64,000 nt of DNA from Puia sp. (GCA_031292515.1 JARLGZ010000068.1:1-64000), one strand, 5' to 3'; counted from the stretch's first letter, positions 51,885-61,666 are shown. A program made the numbers and translations. The notes: generated by a model from the sequence alone, not told the origin.

Positions 51885-54800
51885 TCAATGAGTGACCACC
51901 TGGACTTCCAGTTCTGGTTTGTCGTCTAAAAAAGCCGACATTTCGTCATTCATTTCAAAGCCATTCCCCAGACTATACATACTAACGCGGTAATTGTTCC
52001 TGGATTCTATAATATTGAACTTCAGGGAGGATTTTCCGGGGAACTTTTTAACGTTTCTTTCGATAAAGCCGACCATATCCTCGTTCAGGAACCTCGCTTC
52101 GATATCCACTACCACCTGTTTGGTCAGTAATGGCTTGATGCTTTCCAGCAGCATCATTTTTTCTATTTTGAACTCGAATTCCCCCTGTTTGAAACGGGGC
52201 TTGAATGCTCCGGAGAGAAACAGGTTTTTGCCTTTTTCAAGGTAATTGGAATACCGGGCATAGTCTTCGCTCCAGAGCATGAATTCTGTCTTGCCTGTAT
52301 AGTCTTCAATGGTTAAAGTTCCGAATTGTTTGCCTGTTTTGCTGACCCGGTGCTGGGCGTCTACCACCAGCCCTGCGAGGCGAAATGACTTGCCCGGATT
52401 GGCCTGGGTGGTAATGGCGTCCTTCACTTCAATGAAATCTCCCAATTTGGTGATTCCGTAGTGGGTGATCTCGAATTTAAAATGGTCGAGCGGATGGCCG
52501 CTCATGAACATACCCGTGACCTCTTTTTCATAATTCAGCAGCTCGGTGAGACTCCAGGGGTCGCAGGCCGGGATTTTCGGTGTCGCTATATCCGGCATGG
52601 CAAGGTCCCCGAACAGACTATTGGAGCTCTGTGTGGAATTAGTCTGATAGACGTTGCCGAACTTGATTATCTTTTCAAGGCCTGTTGCAGTATCTCCCTG
52701 TGGAATATGGAAATATTGCGCCCTGTGGAGTTCCGTAAAGCAATCAAAACCGCCCGCGTAAGCAAGGCTTTCCAGGGTCTTCTTGTTGACAGTCCGCTGG
52801 TTGATCCTTTTGATCAGGTCGAACATCGTAGCATATGGACCTCCTTTTACTCTTTCCGCAATGATGCCTTCTACGGCAGCTTCACCCACCCCTTTCAATC
52901 CGCCGAGACCTACACGGACTTCTCCCCGCTGATTGACGGCAAACCCTTTCTTGGATTCATTGATGTCGGGGCCCAAAACCTTCAATCCCATGCGTCTGCA
53001 CTCTTCCATGAAGAAGGTGATCTTTTCGATGCTGCCTGCATGGTTCAGCACAGCAGCCATATATTCCGAGGGATAGTGTGCCTTCAAATAAGCTGTCTGA
53101 TAGGCGACAAATGCATAGCAGGTGGAGTGCGACTTATTGAATGCATATTGTGCGAAAGCTTCCCAGTCAGTCCATACTTTTTCCAGTTTATCGGCTGCCA
53201 GGCCCCTGGCCGTGGCTCCCTTGATGAACTGACTTTTCATTTTATCCAGTACGGATTTCTGCTTTTTACCCATTGCCTTTCGCAGTACATCCGCGTCTCC
53301 CTTGCTGAATCCTGCCAGTTTTTGCGCGAGCAGCATCACCTGCTCCTGGTAGACCGTGATGCCATAGGTGTCTCCCAGGTATTCTTCCATTTCCGGAAGA
53401 TCGAAGACGGTGGCTTCCCGTCCGTGTTTACGATCGATATAATTGGGGATGTATGCGATGGGGCCCGGACGATACAGGGCGTTCATTGCGATCAGGTCAT
53501 CGAATCTATCCGGCTTCAGGTCACGGAGATATTTTTGCATGCCGGGGCTTTCAAACTGGAATGTCCCGATCGTCTCTGCTTTTTGATAAAGTTCATACGT
53601 CTTCTGATCATCGAGCGGGATCAGGTCGATATCGATTTCCACCTTATGGTTTTCTTTGATCAGTTCCAGCGCCGTTTTCAGGATATTCAGGGTTCTCAAT
53701 CCCAGAAAGTCCATTTTAATAACGCCTGCTTCCTCGATCACGCTGCCTTCTATCTGTGTCACCAGTAGTTCCGAATCCTTTGCCGTACATACGGGAAGGA
53801 TATTCATGAGGTCTTCGGGGGCGATAATGATGCCCGCTGCATGTAATCCTGTATTGCGTACAGAACCTTCCAGTCTTTCGGCTTCATGCAGGACCCTGCT
53901 GCGGATATCGTCGCCTCTGTATATTTCGCGGATCTTTTTTACGTTCTCCATGTCATCCGAGCTGACGCCGTCCTTTTCTTCCAGGGATTTTTCCCCTTCC
54001 TTGTGTGTCAAAGGGGCATGCAATACCCGTTTCAGTTCGATACCCGGTCTGTCCGGCACCAGTTTGGCCAGCGCATTGGACTCCGGCAGGGGGAGATCGA
54101 GGGCACGGGCGACGTCCTTGATACTCATCTTGGCGGCCATCGTGCCGTAGGTGACGATCTGTGCCACCTGGTTCTTCCCATATTTATTGACTACATAATC
54201 GATGACCTTTTGCCGTCCTTCATCATCGAAGTCCGTATCGATATCCGGCATGGATTTACGATCGGGATTCAGAAATCTTTCGAAGAGCAGTTTGTATTTG
54301 ATCGGATCGATATTGGTGATACCGATACAATAGGCTACCACACTGCCTGCTGCCGATCCGCGACCGGGGCCGATGAATACGCCCATATCCCGGCCGGCCT
54401 TGATGAAATCGCTCACGATCAGAAAGTAACCGGCAAATCCCATCGTCTTAATGGTGAACAATTCGAAATCCAGTCTTTCCTGTATTTCGGGTGTCAGGTC
54501 GCTGTAACGGAGTTTGGCCCCTTCCTGGGTGAGATATTTCAGGTATTCCCATTGGTCGAGATTACTGTCGTTATGGATCTGGAACTCTTTCGGAATGGGG
54601 AAGTTGGGCAGTAGGATATCCTTTTTCAGGTTCAGCACTTCAACCTTGTCCGCGACCAGGTTCGTATTGTCGATGGCTTCCGGAATATCCCGGAAGAGGG
54701 TGGACATTTCCTCCGTCGTTTTGAAATAGAACTGGTCATTAGGGAATTTGAAACGCCGGTTCTTCATATTCGCGTCATCGCTCACGAAATCGTCGTAACC

Positions 54801-55523
54801 CGGGGTGCTCTGTTTTTCGCCGGTATTGATGCAGAGCAGGATATCGTGGGCATTATAATCGTCCCGGTCCGTATAATGACTGTCATTGGTAGCGATGACC
54901 GGGACATCGTATTTTTTTGCGAATTTCAGCAGGACCTGGTTGATAATCTCCTGCTCCTTCATATTGTGCCGCTGCAGTTCGATGATATAGTCTTCCCCGA
55001 AGATATCCAGCCACCATTTGAATTCGATCTCCGCCTTTTCTTCGCCATCATGCAGGATAGTCTGCGGGACATAGGCGCCAATACAGCAGGTCGTGGCGAT
55101 CAGCCCTTCGTGATATTGGGTGATCAGTTCCTTGTCGATACGGGGATATTTGCTGTACATGCCCTCCAGGTATCCCAGGGAGGTCAGTTTGATGAGATTC
55201 TGGTATCCGACTTTATTTTTGGCCAGCAATACCTGGTGGTACCGGTGGTCTTTCTGCTCTTTGGTAAAGGTCTTCCGGTGCCGGTCGGCCACCACATAGA
55301 ATTCGCAGCCAACGATCGGCTTTACCTTCAGGGTGCCGTCCTCATTCTTGTGTTTATATGCTTCGGCCACGAATTCGAAGGCCCCGAACATATTGCCGTG
55401 ATCGGTGATAGCCAGGGCTGGCATGCCGTCTTTTGCGGCTTTCTTATAGAGACTTTGAATGGACGCGGCACCGTCCAAAAGGGAAAATTGAGTATGAGTA
55501 TGTAAGTGTGAGTATTTAGCCAT
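51885..55523 (-). CDS. dnaE: DNA polymerase III subunit alpha
   Basis: Replicative polymerase catalytic subunit of 1212 residues. PHP domain at the N-terminus (HLHTHTQFSLLDGAASI), pol3 core with the catalytic PDIDTDFDD loop and GRGSAAGSVVAYCIGI, the KMDFLGLRTL and FQFESPGMQKYLRDLKP segments, a tandem HhH region, and a C-terminal OB domain (FRLAGLVVDAQHRVSKTGKQFGTL). Its length and order fit the DnaE1 type. Start at ATG 55523; an ATG at 55535 adds four residues. The other holoenzyme genes are elsewhere. It diverges from the NlpC/P60 gene across a repeat-rich spacer. Confidence 0.97.
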   Translation of the reverse strand: MAKYSHLHTHTQFSLLDGAASIQSLYKKAAKDGMPALAITDHGNMFGAFEFVAEAYKHKNEDGTLKVKPIVGCEFYVVADRHRKTFTKEQKDHRYHQVLLAKNKVGYQNLIKLTSLGYLEGMYSKYPRIDKELITQYHEGLIATTCCIGAYVPQTILHDGEEKAEIEFKWWLDIFGEDYIIELQRHNMKEQEIINQVLLKFAKKYDVPVIATNDSHYTDRDDYNAHDILLCINTGEKQSTPGYDDFVSDDANMKNRRFKFPNDQFYFKTTEEMSTLFRDIPEAIDNTNLVADKVEVLNLKKDILLPNFPIPKEFQIHNDSNLDQWEYLKYLTQEGAKLRYSDLTPEIQERLDFELFTIKTMGFAGYFLIVSDFIKAGRDMGVFIGPGRGSAAGSVVAYCIGITNIDPIKYKLLFERFLNPDRKSMPDIDTDFDDEGRQKVIDYVVNKYGKNQVAQIVTYGTMAAKMSIKDVARALDLPLPESNALAKLVPDRPGIELKRVLHAPLTHKEGEKSLEEKDGVSSDDMENVKKIREIYRGDDIRSRVLHEAERLEGSVRNTGLHAAGIIIAPEDLMNILPVCTAKDSELLVTQIEGSVIEEAGVIKMDFLGLRTLNILKTALELIKENHKVEIDIDLIPLDDQKTYELYQKAETIGTFQFESPGMQKYLRDLKPDRFDDLIAMNALYRPGPIAYIPNYIDRKHGREATVFDLPEMEEYLGDTYGITVYQEQVMLLAQKLAGFSKGDADVLRKAMGKKQKSVLDKMKSQFIKGATARGLAADKLEKVWTDWEAFAQYAFNKSHSTCYAFVAYQTAYLKAHYPSEYMAAVLNHAGSIEKITFFMEECRRMGLKVLGPDINESKKGFAVNQRGEVRVGLGGLKGVGEAAVEGIIAERVKGGPYATMFDLIKRINQRTVNKKTLESLAYAGGFDCFTELHRAQYFHIPQGDTATGLEKIIKFGNVYQTNSTQSSNSLFGDLAMPDIATPKIPACDPWSLTELLNYEKEVTGMFMSGHPLDHFKFEITHYGITKLGDFIEVKDAITTQANPGKSFRLAGLVVDAQHRVSKTGKQFGTLTIEDYTGKTEFMLWSEDYARYSNYLEKGKNLFLSGAFKPRFKQGEFEFKIEKMMLLESIKPLLTKQVVVDIEARFLNEDMVGFIERNVKKFPGKSSLKFNIIESRNNYRVSMYSLGNGFEMNDEMSAFLDDKPELEVQVVTH

Positions 55524-55612
55524 AAGGATCTGCAATTAACTAACAAAGTTCGTTCATCGCAAGCACATTCTTTCCACAGGCCTTTATAAGCTTTTTATAA
55601 TGCCACTAAAGA

Positions 55613-55733
55613 TTGCAATGCAATTAGAATACAATTGCAATTACAATTACAATTACAATGCAACAGCAATACAATACAAGGGCAATACAACGCAACAGCA
55701 ATTCGATGAAAATAGAATACAATGATTCATGTC
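55613..55733 (+). repeat. CAATTA-type microsatellite between dnaE and the NlpC/P60 gene
   Basis: CAATTA occurs three times in tandem plus CAAT at 55638-55659, flanked on both sides by degenerate variants (CAATAC, CAACAG, CAATGC) over about 120 bp. It is an unusual low-complexity tract for a chromosome of this base composition. Confidence 0.85.
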
Positions 55734-55780
55734 CTCGTGCTTTATTGTAACAATTAGCTGAGGAATTGGTTGATTTTTAT

Positions 55781-55788
55781 TAATTTTG
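55781..55788 (+). promoter_or_regulatory. Putative -7 element for the NlpC/P60 gene
   Basis: TAATTTTG matches TAnnTTTG, 29 bp before the ATG at 55818. Confidence 0.5.
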
Positions 55789-55817
55789 TTGCTGCCAATA
55801 TCTTAAAAGTGGAAATT

Positions 55818-56504
55818 ATGTTGAAAAATTCAGTCTTCGCATTATCCATTCTCGTACTGGCCGCCAGTTGCAGCAGCCTGAAACCGGCTGCTTCCAAATC
55901 GTCCGCAGGTACGGCAGCCACTCAGCAGTCTTCCATCGAATTTATCGATAATATAGCGATCCGGCCGGCTTCGCATAAAGACAAGACGGGTGGATCCATC
56001 CCGACGGCGGGACTATTCAGCGGACAGACCGAAGCGTCTCATTCCCGTACCGGCGCCCTCGAAAATTATTCTGCCCTTCAATTCAAATTCGCGATCCTTG
56101 AGGATGCCATGGTGGAGGACCTGAATAACCTGAAGCTGCTTTCCTTTATGGATTACTGGTATGGGACCCGCTACCGGTATGGGGGAAATACAAGGGATGG
56201 GATCGACTGTTCGGCTTTTGCCTACTTGCTGATTTCGTCTGTTTATAACATGAGCGAACTTCCCCGTATGGCGAAGGACCAGTATGTCGCGAGCCGGAGG
56301 ATACGCCGTGATGAGTTGCAGGAAGGCGACCTCGTCTTTTTTCACACTCTTGGAAAACGAAAGGCGGTAACTCATGTGGGGGTCTATCTCAGGAATAATA
56401 AATTCGTCCACGCTTCGGTTTCGGGCGTCATGATCAGCGATATGAATGACGGCTATTACGACAAGCACTATATAGGCGCGGGCCGGGTTCTTCCCCAGTC
56501 ATAA
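55818..56504 (+). CDS. NlpC/P60-family peptidoglycan hydrolase lipoprotein
   Basis: A 228-residue lipoprotein (signal ending at Cys18, LAASCSS) with an NlpC/P60 domain from about residue 100. The catalytic Cys131 is in GIDCSAFA, the His186 in VTHVGVYL, and the third polar residue is the His of KFVHAS. This is the Spr/MepS-like arrangement, so it should cut D-glutamyl-diaminopimelate or cross-link peptides at the inner face of the outer membrane. ATG 55818 opens the lipoprotein signal; the frame extends back to 55770 across the promoter. Monocistronic; converges on the flippase gene. Confidence 0.93.
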   Translation: MLKNSVFALSILVLAASCSSLKPAASKSSAGTAATQQSSIEFIDNIAIRPASHKDKTGGSIPTAGLFSGQTEASHSRTGALENYSALQFKFAILEDAMVEDLNNLKLLSFMDYWYGTRYRYGGNTRDGIDCSAFAYLLISSVYNMSELPRMAKDQYVASRRIRRDELQEGDLVFFHTLGKRKAVTHVGVYLRNNKFVHASVSGVMISDMNDGYYDKHYIGAGRVLPQS

Positions 56505-56603
56505 GACGGGATGCCCGGGCGCTGCTTTCACGACAGCCCCGGTCTCTTGCTTGTCGCCGCCACGTGAGAGGATGGTCCGCTCCTCATCTTGCTATCCTGC
56601 TGT

Positions 56604-58133
56604 TCACGGGTGTTCAGTTAGCAGCTTCCCTGCCAGCCCCAATCTCTTCTTCACGGTAGCCAGCACCGGCAATACGTCTTCGGACAGGTTCAGGCGGATG
56701 GTTCCGAAGGCGAAGAGGGTAATAAAGACCAGGCTTCTCAACACAATCCAGCCGAAGCCCCGGAAAGAATGAAACAGGATATGACAGATAAGATAGGTCG
56801 CGGCGCCCAGCAGGAGGGTATACAATGATTTTATCGTAAAGGGCTGCATCCCGAATTTCCGGTAGAGATATATATAGCGGATGCCGTTGTAGACGGTGTA
56901 GCTGGTCAGGTCTCCGATGGCAGGGCCGGTCACCCCGATCGATTTTGTAAGTACGTAATTCAGCGGCAGCGTCAGGACAAAGAGGATGAGACCCGTGACG
57001 AAGTCAAATCGCCAGAAATTGGAGGTGCCCAGAATCTGGCTGTTCAGGCCGGTCCCCATATCAATGATCCGCATCAGCCCGATAAACAGGAAGACGTTTT
57101 GCGCCTGGAGGTAGGTCGGCTTCAGATGAAATGTGAGAACGGCGTCCCTGAAGTTGATCCAGATCAACAGGAACATGGCTGTCGAAAAGATCAGCTGGTT
57201 GATCGACGACCGGTGATAGATACGGTCGATCTTCTTATAGTCCTTGTCTTTCCATGCCTGGGAAAGATGACCCATGGCCGAAGAGATGATGCCGCGCTGG
57301 GGAGCCTGGATCAGGCTGGCGAGGCTCTGTCCGAGCGTGTAGATCCCGGCAAAATCCAATCCTTGCGGTACCACGGCGGCTATGACGATCACCGAGAAGA
57401 ACAGGGATATGGTGACGGTGAGACCTCCGCTCCAGACGAGGATGGCCATTGAAAGGATCTTCGAATAGAGACGCTTCGTGACACGGCTTATGGAGAAGCT
57501 GAAATACAATTGATGGGTGACGCGCAGGTAGGTGAAGAGGATCGCTACCGTCAGCAGGTAGGTGAACGAATAGATCCTTATGAAGATATCGAAGCGTGTC
57601 AGGAGCCCTGCAAACGACAGGAGGATCAGGACGGTGGTGAACAGCCGGAACTGGACTTCCCGCAGATAATTGGTGAGTACGGCCTTTTTCAGTTGCCAGG
57701 TATAGGCTTCCAGCACAAAATAGAGGGTGAGCCCGACGCCGAACGGGAAAATCCAATAATAGTAAGTGACCACATCGGGTGAGTGAGCGCCAAACTTCCG
57801 GATCACCAACGACTTGCAAAAGACGCCTAGTACGATGGTCCCAATGGATCCCAGGACGCTTATCAGAAGCGCCCAGGTCATCAAGTCATTTTTTTTTGCG
57901 GGAAGATGGTCTTTGTAGTAGGGGTAGAATTTTCCGATGATCGGCTGCATGCCCAGGCTTGCAAAGGAGTACATGATATTCCCGATCGCGATGAACAGCC
58001 CGGTCAATCCATATTGTGCCGGTGTAAAACCACCCTTCTCTCTTGCAAAAAGATAGGTGTTGAGAAAACCGAGCGCAAACCCGAAATAGACGATACCCGA
58101 TGAAATAATGCTTTGCCGCCTGATAGTACTCAT
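56604..58133 (-). CDS. MOP-superfamily polysaccharide flippase (Wzx/MATE-like)
   Basis: A 509-residue inner-membrane protein with about 12-14 hydrophobic helices and the polysaccharide-synthesis pattern at both ends: SGIVYFGFALGFLNTYLFAREKGGFTPAQYGLTGLF at the first helix and LNYVLTKSIGVTGPAIGDLTSYTVYNGIRYIYLYRKFG near helix 12. Family members move lipid-linked oligosaccharides to the periplasm. No glycosyltransferase or polymerase gene is adjacent, so its pathway is unknown. It starts 9 bp after the M1 peptidase stop, hence probably co-transcribed with it, an odd partnership. Confidence 0.88.
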   Translation of the reverse strand: MSTIRRQSIISSGIVYFGFALGFLNTYLFAREKGGFTPAQYGLTGLFIAIGNIMYSFASLGMQPIIGKFYPYYKDHLPAKKNDLMTWALLISVLGSIGTIVLGVFCKSLVIRKFGAHSPDVVTYYYWIFPFGVGLTLYFVLEAYTWQLKKAVLTNYLREVQFRLFTTVLILLSFAGLLTRFDIFIRIYSFTYLLTVAILFTYLRVTHQLYFSFSISRVTKRLYSKILSMAILVWSGGLTVTISLFFSVIVIAAVVPQGLDFAGIYTLGQSLASLIQAPQRGIISSAMGHLSQAWKDKDYKKIDRIYHRSSINQLIFSTAMFLLIWINFRDAVLTFHLKPTYLQAQNVFLFIGLMRIIDMGTGLNSQILGTSNFWRFDFVTGLILFVLTLPLNYVLTKSIGVTGPAIGDLTSYTVYNGIRYIYLYRKFGMQPFTIKSLYTLLLGAATYLICHILFHSFRGFGWIVLRSLVFITLFAFGTIRLNLSEDVLPVLATVKKRLGLAGKLLTEHP

Positions 58134-58142
58134 CCGGTAAAA

Positions 58143-59933
58143 TTAATCGAGTTTTTTTATGTTGATATAAAAGTTCGGGTCGACGGAGAATGCGGTGGTC
58201 TTCTCTGTAACACTGTTGCCGGATTTGTCCGGATAGTCCGATTTCCACTCTTCTCCCGGCTGAATCCATCGGGCCTCTCCGGACTGCGTCTCCCGGGATT
58301 GCGTTCTTTGGGACAATGTTCTTCCGAATCGGATCTTTACGGGCATATCGAATCCTTTTACGCAATTCGTCCACCGGTAAGACAGTTTGCCGTTTTCGAT
58401 CCTGTATTCCAGCACCGGGACTTTTGCCGAACGGAGGTATTGATCGAAGACCTTCGAAAAATCTCTTTTTGCCTGGGTGCTGATATACTGCTCAATCTCG
58501 CGGGTAGTTACGGTCCGGTGATAGAAAGCCTGGTTCAAACCCCGGAGGATCTCTCTGAACAGCGTGTCGTCGCCGATGATCTGACGGATATTGTGGATCA
58601 TGTTGCTGGCTTTATAATAGGCGTCTTGCGTACCATCGTAGTTGACGCCGTAGGGGCCGATGACGGGCTCATCGTTCAGGATATGTTTGCGCAGTCCGAT
58701 GCTATAGGCGTCTCCCGCCTGTTTGCCATAATAATAGCCTGTGAAGAGGACTTCGGAATAGGTCGTGAAGCCTTCGTGTATCCACCAGTCCGAAAGATCG
58801 GCCGCGGTGATATTATTGGCGAACCATTCATGGCCGCTCTCGTGTACGATGATAAAATCCCATTTTTTGCCCCATCCCGTGCCGGACTGATCCCTTCCGA
58901 GGTAGCCGGGTTCGTATCGGTTGCCGTAGGCGATGGCGCTCTGGTTTTCCATGCCTACATAAGGGGCATCCACCAGTTTATAACCATCTTCATAGAAGGG
59001 GTAGGGGCCGAACCAATACTCGAAACAGCGGAGCATTCTAAAAGCTTCGGGCCGCATATAGGTCTTTGCCTTCGTTCTATTATAGTCCAGTACCCAATAG
59101 TCGACATCCAACCGGCCTTTACCGCCCGTGAAGGCATCCCTGATGTCGATGTATTTTCCGATATAAGGGACCAGGCAATAATTGTTGATCGGGTTTACGA
59201 CCGCCCAGGTATAAGTGGCCGTGCCGTCGCCGTTGTTCTTTTTCTCCTGCAGTTTCCCGTTGGCCACGGCAACCAGGGTGTCGGGTACAGTAACAGCGAG
59301 GGAAGCGCCGCTATCCGGTTCATCGCCCTGATATTCTTTGCAGGGATACCAGACACTGGCGCCCAGTCCCTGACAGGTAACGGTCATCCAGGGACGTCCT
59401 TGTTCATCCCGTGTCCATATCCATCCTCCGTCCCAGGGTGGTTTAACGGCTTCTCTCGGATGTCCCCCGAAAGCTATGAACAAGGTTCCGGTAGCGCCCA
59501 CGGGAAGGCTATCGGGGAATTCGACGAAGAAGGCATTTCCTTTTCGGGTGAATGGTAAAGGCTTTCCGGGTGTTAATGGCTTTGCAGAGGGTGAGGGGTT
59601 TGCCGGTATCGGCGGCTTTGTCGGTGTCAACTGTTTTTCGGACAGGGAAACCGATTGGATTTGCATGGGTTCCTGGAGGTCGATCTGCATGGTCCGGCCG
59701 GCTTGGAGGACCCTGAAGCCGATCCGGTTGACACCCGAGAGGCTCTTTTTCTCATAATCGGGAGCGATGCTGATATCATACCGGATCACATCCCACCAGG
59801 CCCTTTCGGGCGTCACCGATCCCCGAAGGGTGTCGGCCTGCGTAAATACTTTAGCGGGGGAGGGAATTTGGGCACGCGCCCCGGTAAACAGCAGACAGGA
59901 AAATAGAACCGGCAGCGCGCTTATTCGATACAT
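58143..59933 (-). CDS. M1-family metallo-aminopeptidase, exported
   Basis: A 596-residue secreted zinc peptidase with signal peptide ending near residue 21 (TGARAQ). The zinc site is His364, His368 in HESGHEW and Glu387, exactly 18 residues on (WWIHEGF). The GxMEN motif appears as YVGMENQSAI. Domain order: N-terminal beta domain (about 40-245), thermolysin-like domain (about 250-480) and a short C-terminal part, as in Bacteroidota M1 proteins of this length. A Pro/Thr/Ser/Lys-rich insertion (about residues 102-128) interrupts the N-terminal domain. It should trim N-terminal residues from peptides. It diverges from an oligopeptide-binding lipoprotein, which suggests a peptide-use role. Confidence 0.94.
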   Translation of the reverse strand: MYRISALPVLFSCLLFTGARAQIPSPAKVFTQADTLRGSVTPERAWWDVIRYDISIAPDYEKKSLSGVNRIGFRVLQAGRTMQIDLQEPMQIQSVSLSEKQLTPTKPPIPANPSPSAKPLTPGKPLPFTRKGNAFFVEFPDSLPVGATGTLFIAFGGHPREAVKPPWDGGWIWTRDEQGRPWMTVTCQGLGASVWYPCKEYQGDEPDSGASLAVTVPDTLVAVANGKLQEKKNNGDGTATYTWAVVNPINNYCLVPYIGKYIDIRDAFTGGKGRLDVDYWVLDYNRTKAKTYMRPEAFRMLRCFEYWFGPYPFYEDGYKLVDAPYVGMENQSAIAYGNRYEPGYLGRDQSGTGWGKKWDFIIVHESGHEWFANNITAADLSDWWIHEGFTTYSEVLFTGYYYGKQAGDAYSIGLRKHILNDEPVIGPYGVNYDGTQDAYYKASNMIHNIRQIIGDDTLFREILRGLNQAFYHRTVTTREIEQYISTQAKRDFSKVFDQYLRSAKVPVLEYRIENGKLSYRWTNCVKGFDMPVKIRFGRTLSQRTQSRETQSGEARWIQPGEEWKSDYPDKSGNSVTEKTTAFSVDPNFYINIKKLD

Positions 59934-59936
59934 TTG
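59929..59936 (+). promoter_or_regulatory. Putative -7 element for the SBP_5 gene
   Basis: TACATTTG matches TAnnTTTG; it overlaps the start codon of the divergent M1 peptidase (59931-59933) and lies 26 bp before the ATG at 59963. Confidence 0.45.
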
Positions 59937-59962
59937 CAGGATTTATTGTTACTTACAGGCCA

Positions 59963-61636
59963 ATGAAGGTAAAAAAACATTTGACATACAAAATCCTAAA
60001 ATACAAGCTTGCCGGCTTTTATTTCGTGTTTGCGTTTCTTTTTTTTGCAGGCCTTTTTACGGGCTGTCATTCCTCCCGGCATGAGGGCAAACAGGTCTTC
60101 CATTACAACGAATTTGCGGGTTTGGCCACGTTGGATCCGGCTTTCGCCAAAGACAGGTCGGTGGTATGGGGTGTTCACCAGCTCTATAATACGCTTGTAG
60201 AGACCAACAATGATCTGCAGATCGCTCCTTCCATCGCAAAGAGCTGGGAAGTTTCGGCGGACAGGCGGACTTTTCGGTTTCATCTCCGCACGGACATCTA
60301 TTTTCATGACAGTCCGGCCTTCCCGGAAGGCAAAGGCAGAAGGCTGGTGGCGGGCGATGTCGTCTACAGCTTTGACAGGATCATGGACCCCAAAACAGCC
60401 AGCAGCGGCGCCTGGATATTTAACGGCCGGGTAGAGCCGCAGAACGCCTTCAGCGCTCCCGACGACAGTACCTTTCAACTCCGGCTGGCCGGTCCTTTTA
60501 ATCCCATCCTGGGGTTGCTGAGCATGCAGTATTGTTCTGTGGTTCCCCGGGAAGCGGTGGAATTTTACGGCAACAATTTCCGTAGTCATCCCTGCGGCAC
60601 CGGCCCTTTCCGGTTCAAATACTGGGAAGAGGGACAGGCCCTGGTCCTGGAGAAGAATGAGCATTATTTTGAAAAGGACAGCGCGGGCAGGCCTTTGCCT
60701 TATCTCGATGCGGTCAAAGTGACGTTTTATGAGAACAGGGCGACCGAGTTCCTGTTATTCAGACAGGGGCAGTTGGATTTTACAAACGACCTGGACCCCT
60801 CTTTCAAGGATGAGGTGCTGAATAAAAAGGGAGAACTGAAAAAGCAATGGATCGGGCGTATCGTATTGTCAAAACATCCCTATCTCACGACAGAATATCT
60901 GGGTATCCTGGTGGACTCAAACGGCGAAACGGGCAGAGGGTCGCCCCTGCGATCGCTAAAACTCAGACAGGCTATCAACTATGGATTCGACCGCCGGAAA
61001 ATGATGATGTACCTGCGTAATTCCATTGGCATCTCCGCCGAGAGCGGGTTCATTCCCACGGGATTTCCGTCCTTCGACTCTTCGAAGGTGCATGGCTATC
61101 ATTATGATCCGGTCCGGGCGGCGGCGTTGTTGTCGGAGGCCGGTCATCCCCAGGGGAAGGGGCTGCCATCCATCCGTTTACTTACGGTCGACACCTATGC
61201 GGATATGGGATCTTTTATCGCCAAGCAACTGGAGGAGATCGGTATCCACATACAGGTGGAGACCATTCAAAAAAGTCTCCTGCTCGAAGAGACTGCAAAA
61301 TCGACGGCCCCTTTTTTCCGCGGAAGCTGGATCGCCGACTATCCGGACGCGGAGAACTTTCTCAGCGTGTTTTATTCGAAGAATCCCGCTCCCCCGAACT
61401 ATACCCGCTATCGCAATCCCGTTTTTGACCGGCTTTATGAACGCTCTCTCGGGGAAACAAACGATTCGGTCAAATACGATCTCTACCGGCAGATGGATCA
61501 GCTCGTGATGGCGGACGCGCCGGTAGTACCGCTCTGGTATGAAGAGGTCCTTCATCTCGTCAATCCCCGCGTAAAGGGGCTCGAGCCCAATTCCCTGAAC
61601 CTGCTGGATCTTCGCAGGGTGCAGATCACTCAATAA
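59963..61636 (+). CDS. Oligopeptide-type solute-binding lipoprotein (SBP_bac_5), no ABC partners nearby
   Basis: A 557-residue lipoprotein (signal ending at Cys35, GLFTGCHSS) of the peptide/nickel-binding family 5. Family markers are YNTLVETNNDLQIAPSIAKSWEVSADRRTFRFHLRTDIYFHD, LVAGDVVYSFDRIMDP, the SHPCGTGPFRFKYWEEG core, RQAINYGFDR, and GFIPTGFPS. It binds di- or oligopeptides, or a similar solute. ABC permease and ATPase genes are absent on both sides, so it either serves a distant transporter or works as a surface binder. Its promoter overlaps the start of the divergent M1 peptidase gene. Confidence 0.9.
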   Translation: MKVKKHLTYKILKYKLAGFYFVFAFLFFAGLFTGCHSSRHEGKQVFHYNEFAGLATLDPAFAKDRSVVWGVHQLYNTLVETNNDLQIAPSIAKSWEVSADRRTFRFHLRTDIYFHDSPAFPEGKGRRLVAGDVVYSFDRIMDPKTASSGAWIFNGRVEPQNAFSAPDDSTFQLRLAGPFNPILGLLSMQYCSVVPREAVEFYGNNFRSHPCGTGPFRFKYWEEGQALVLEKNEHYFEKDSAGRPLPYLDAVKVTFYENRATEFLLFRQGQLDFTNDLDPSFKDEVLNKKGELKKQWIGRIVLSKHPYLTTEYLGILVDSNGETGRGSPLRSLKLRQAINYGFDRRKMMMYLRNSIGISAESGFIPTGFPSFDSSKVHGYHYDPVRAAALLSEAGHPQGKGLPSIRLLTVDTYADMGSFIAKQLEEIGIHIQVETIQKSLLLEETAKSTAPFFRGSWIADYPDAENFLSVFYSKNPAPPNYTRYRNPVFDRLYERSLGETNDSVKYDLYRQMDQLVMADAPVVPLWYEEVLHLVNPRVKGLEPNSLNLLDLRRVQITQ

Positions 61637-61637
61637 A

Positions 61638-61662
61638 GGCCGCCGCCAATTACGGAGCGGCC
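61638..61662. terminator. Possible bidirectional hairpin between the SBP_5 and msrA genes
   Basis: GGCCGC at 61638 and GCGGCC ending at 61662, a 6-bp stem with a 13-nt loop, in the 30-bp convergent gap. There is no good T-run, so termination is uncertain. Confidence 0.3.
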
Positions 61663-61666
61663 CGGT

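Noticed and set aside
52461-53768. 435-codon open frame opposite dnaE
   Set aside because: dnaE motifs are continuous on the other strand; this frame has no recognisable protein features.
58113-59558. 481-codon open frame opposite the M1 peptidase
   Set aside because: The zinc-site motifs prove the minus-strand gene; the plus-strand product is a codon-bias artefact.
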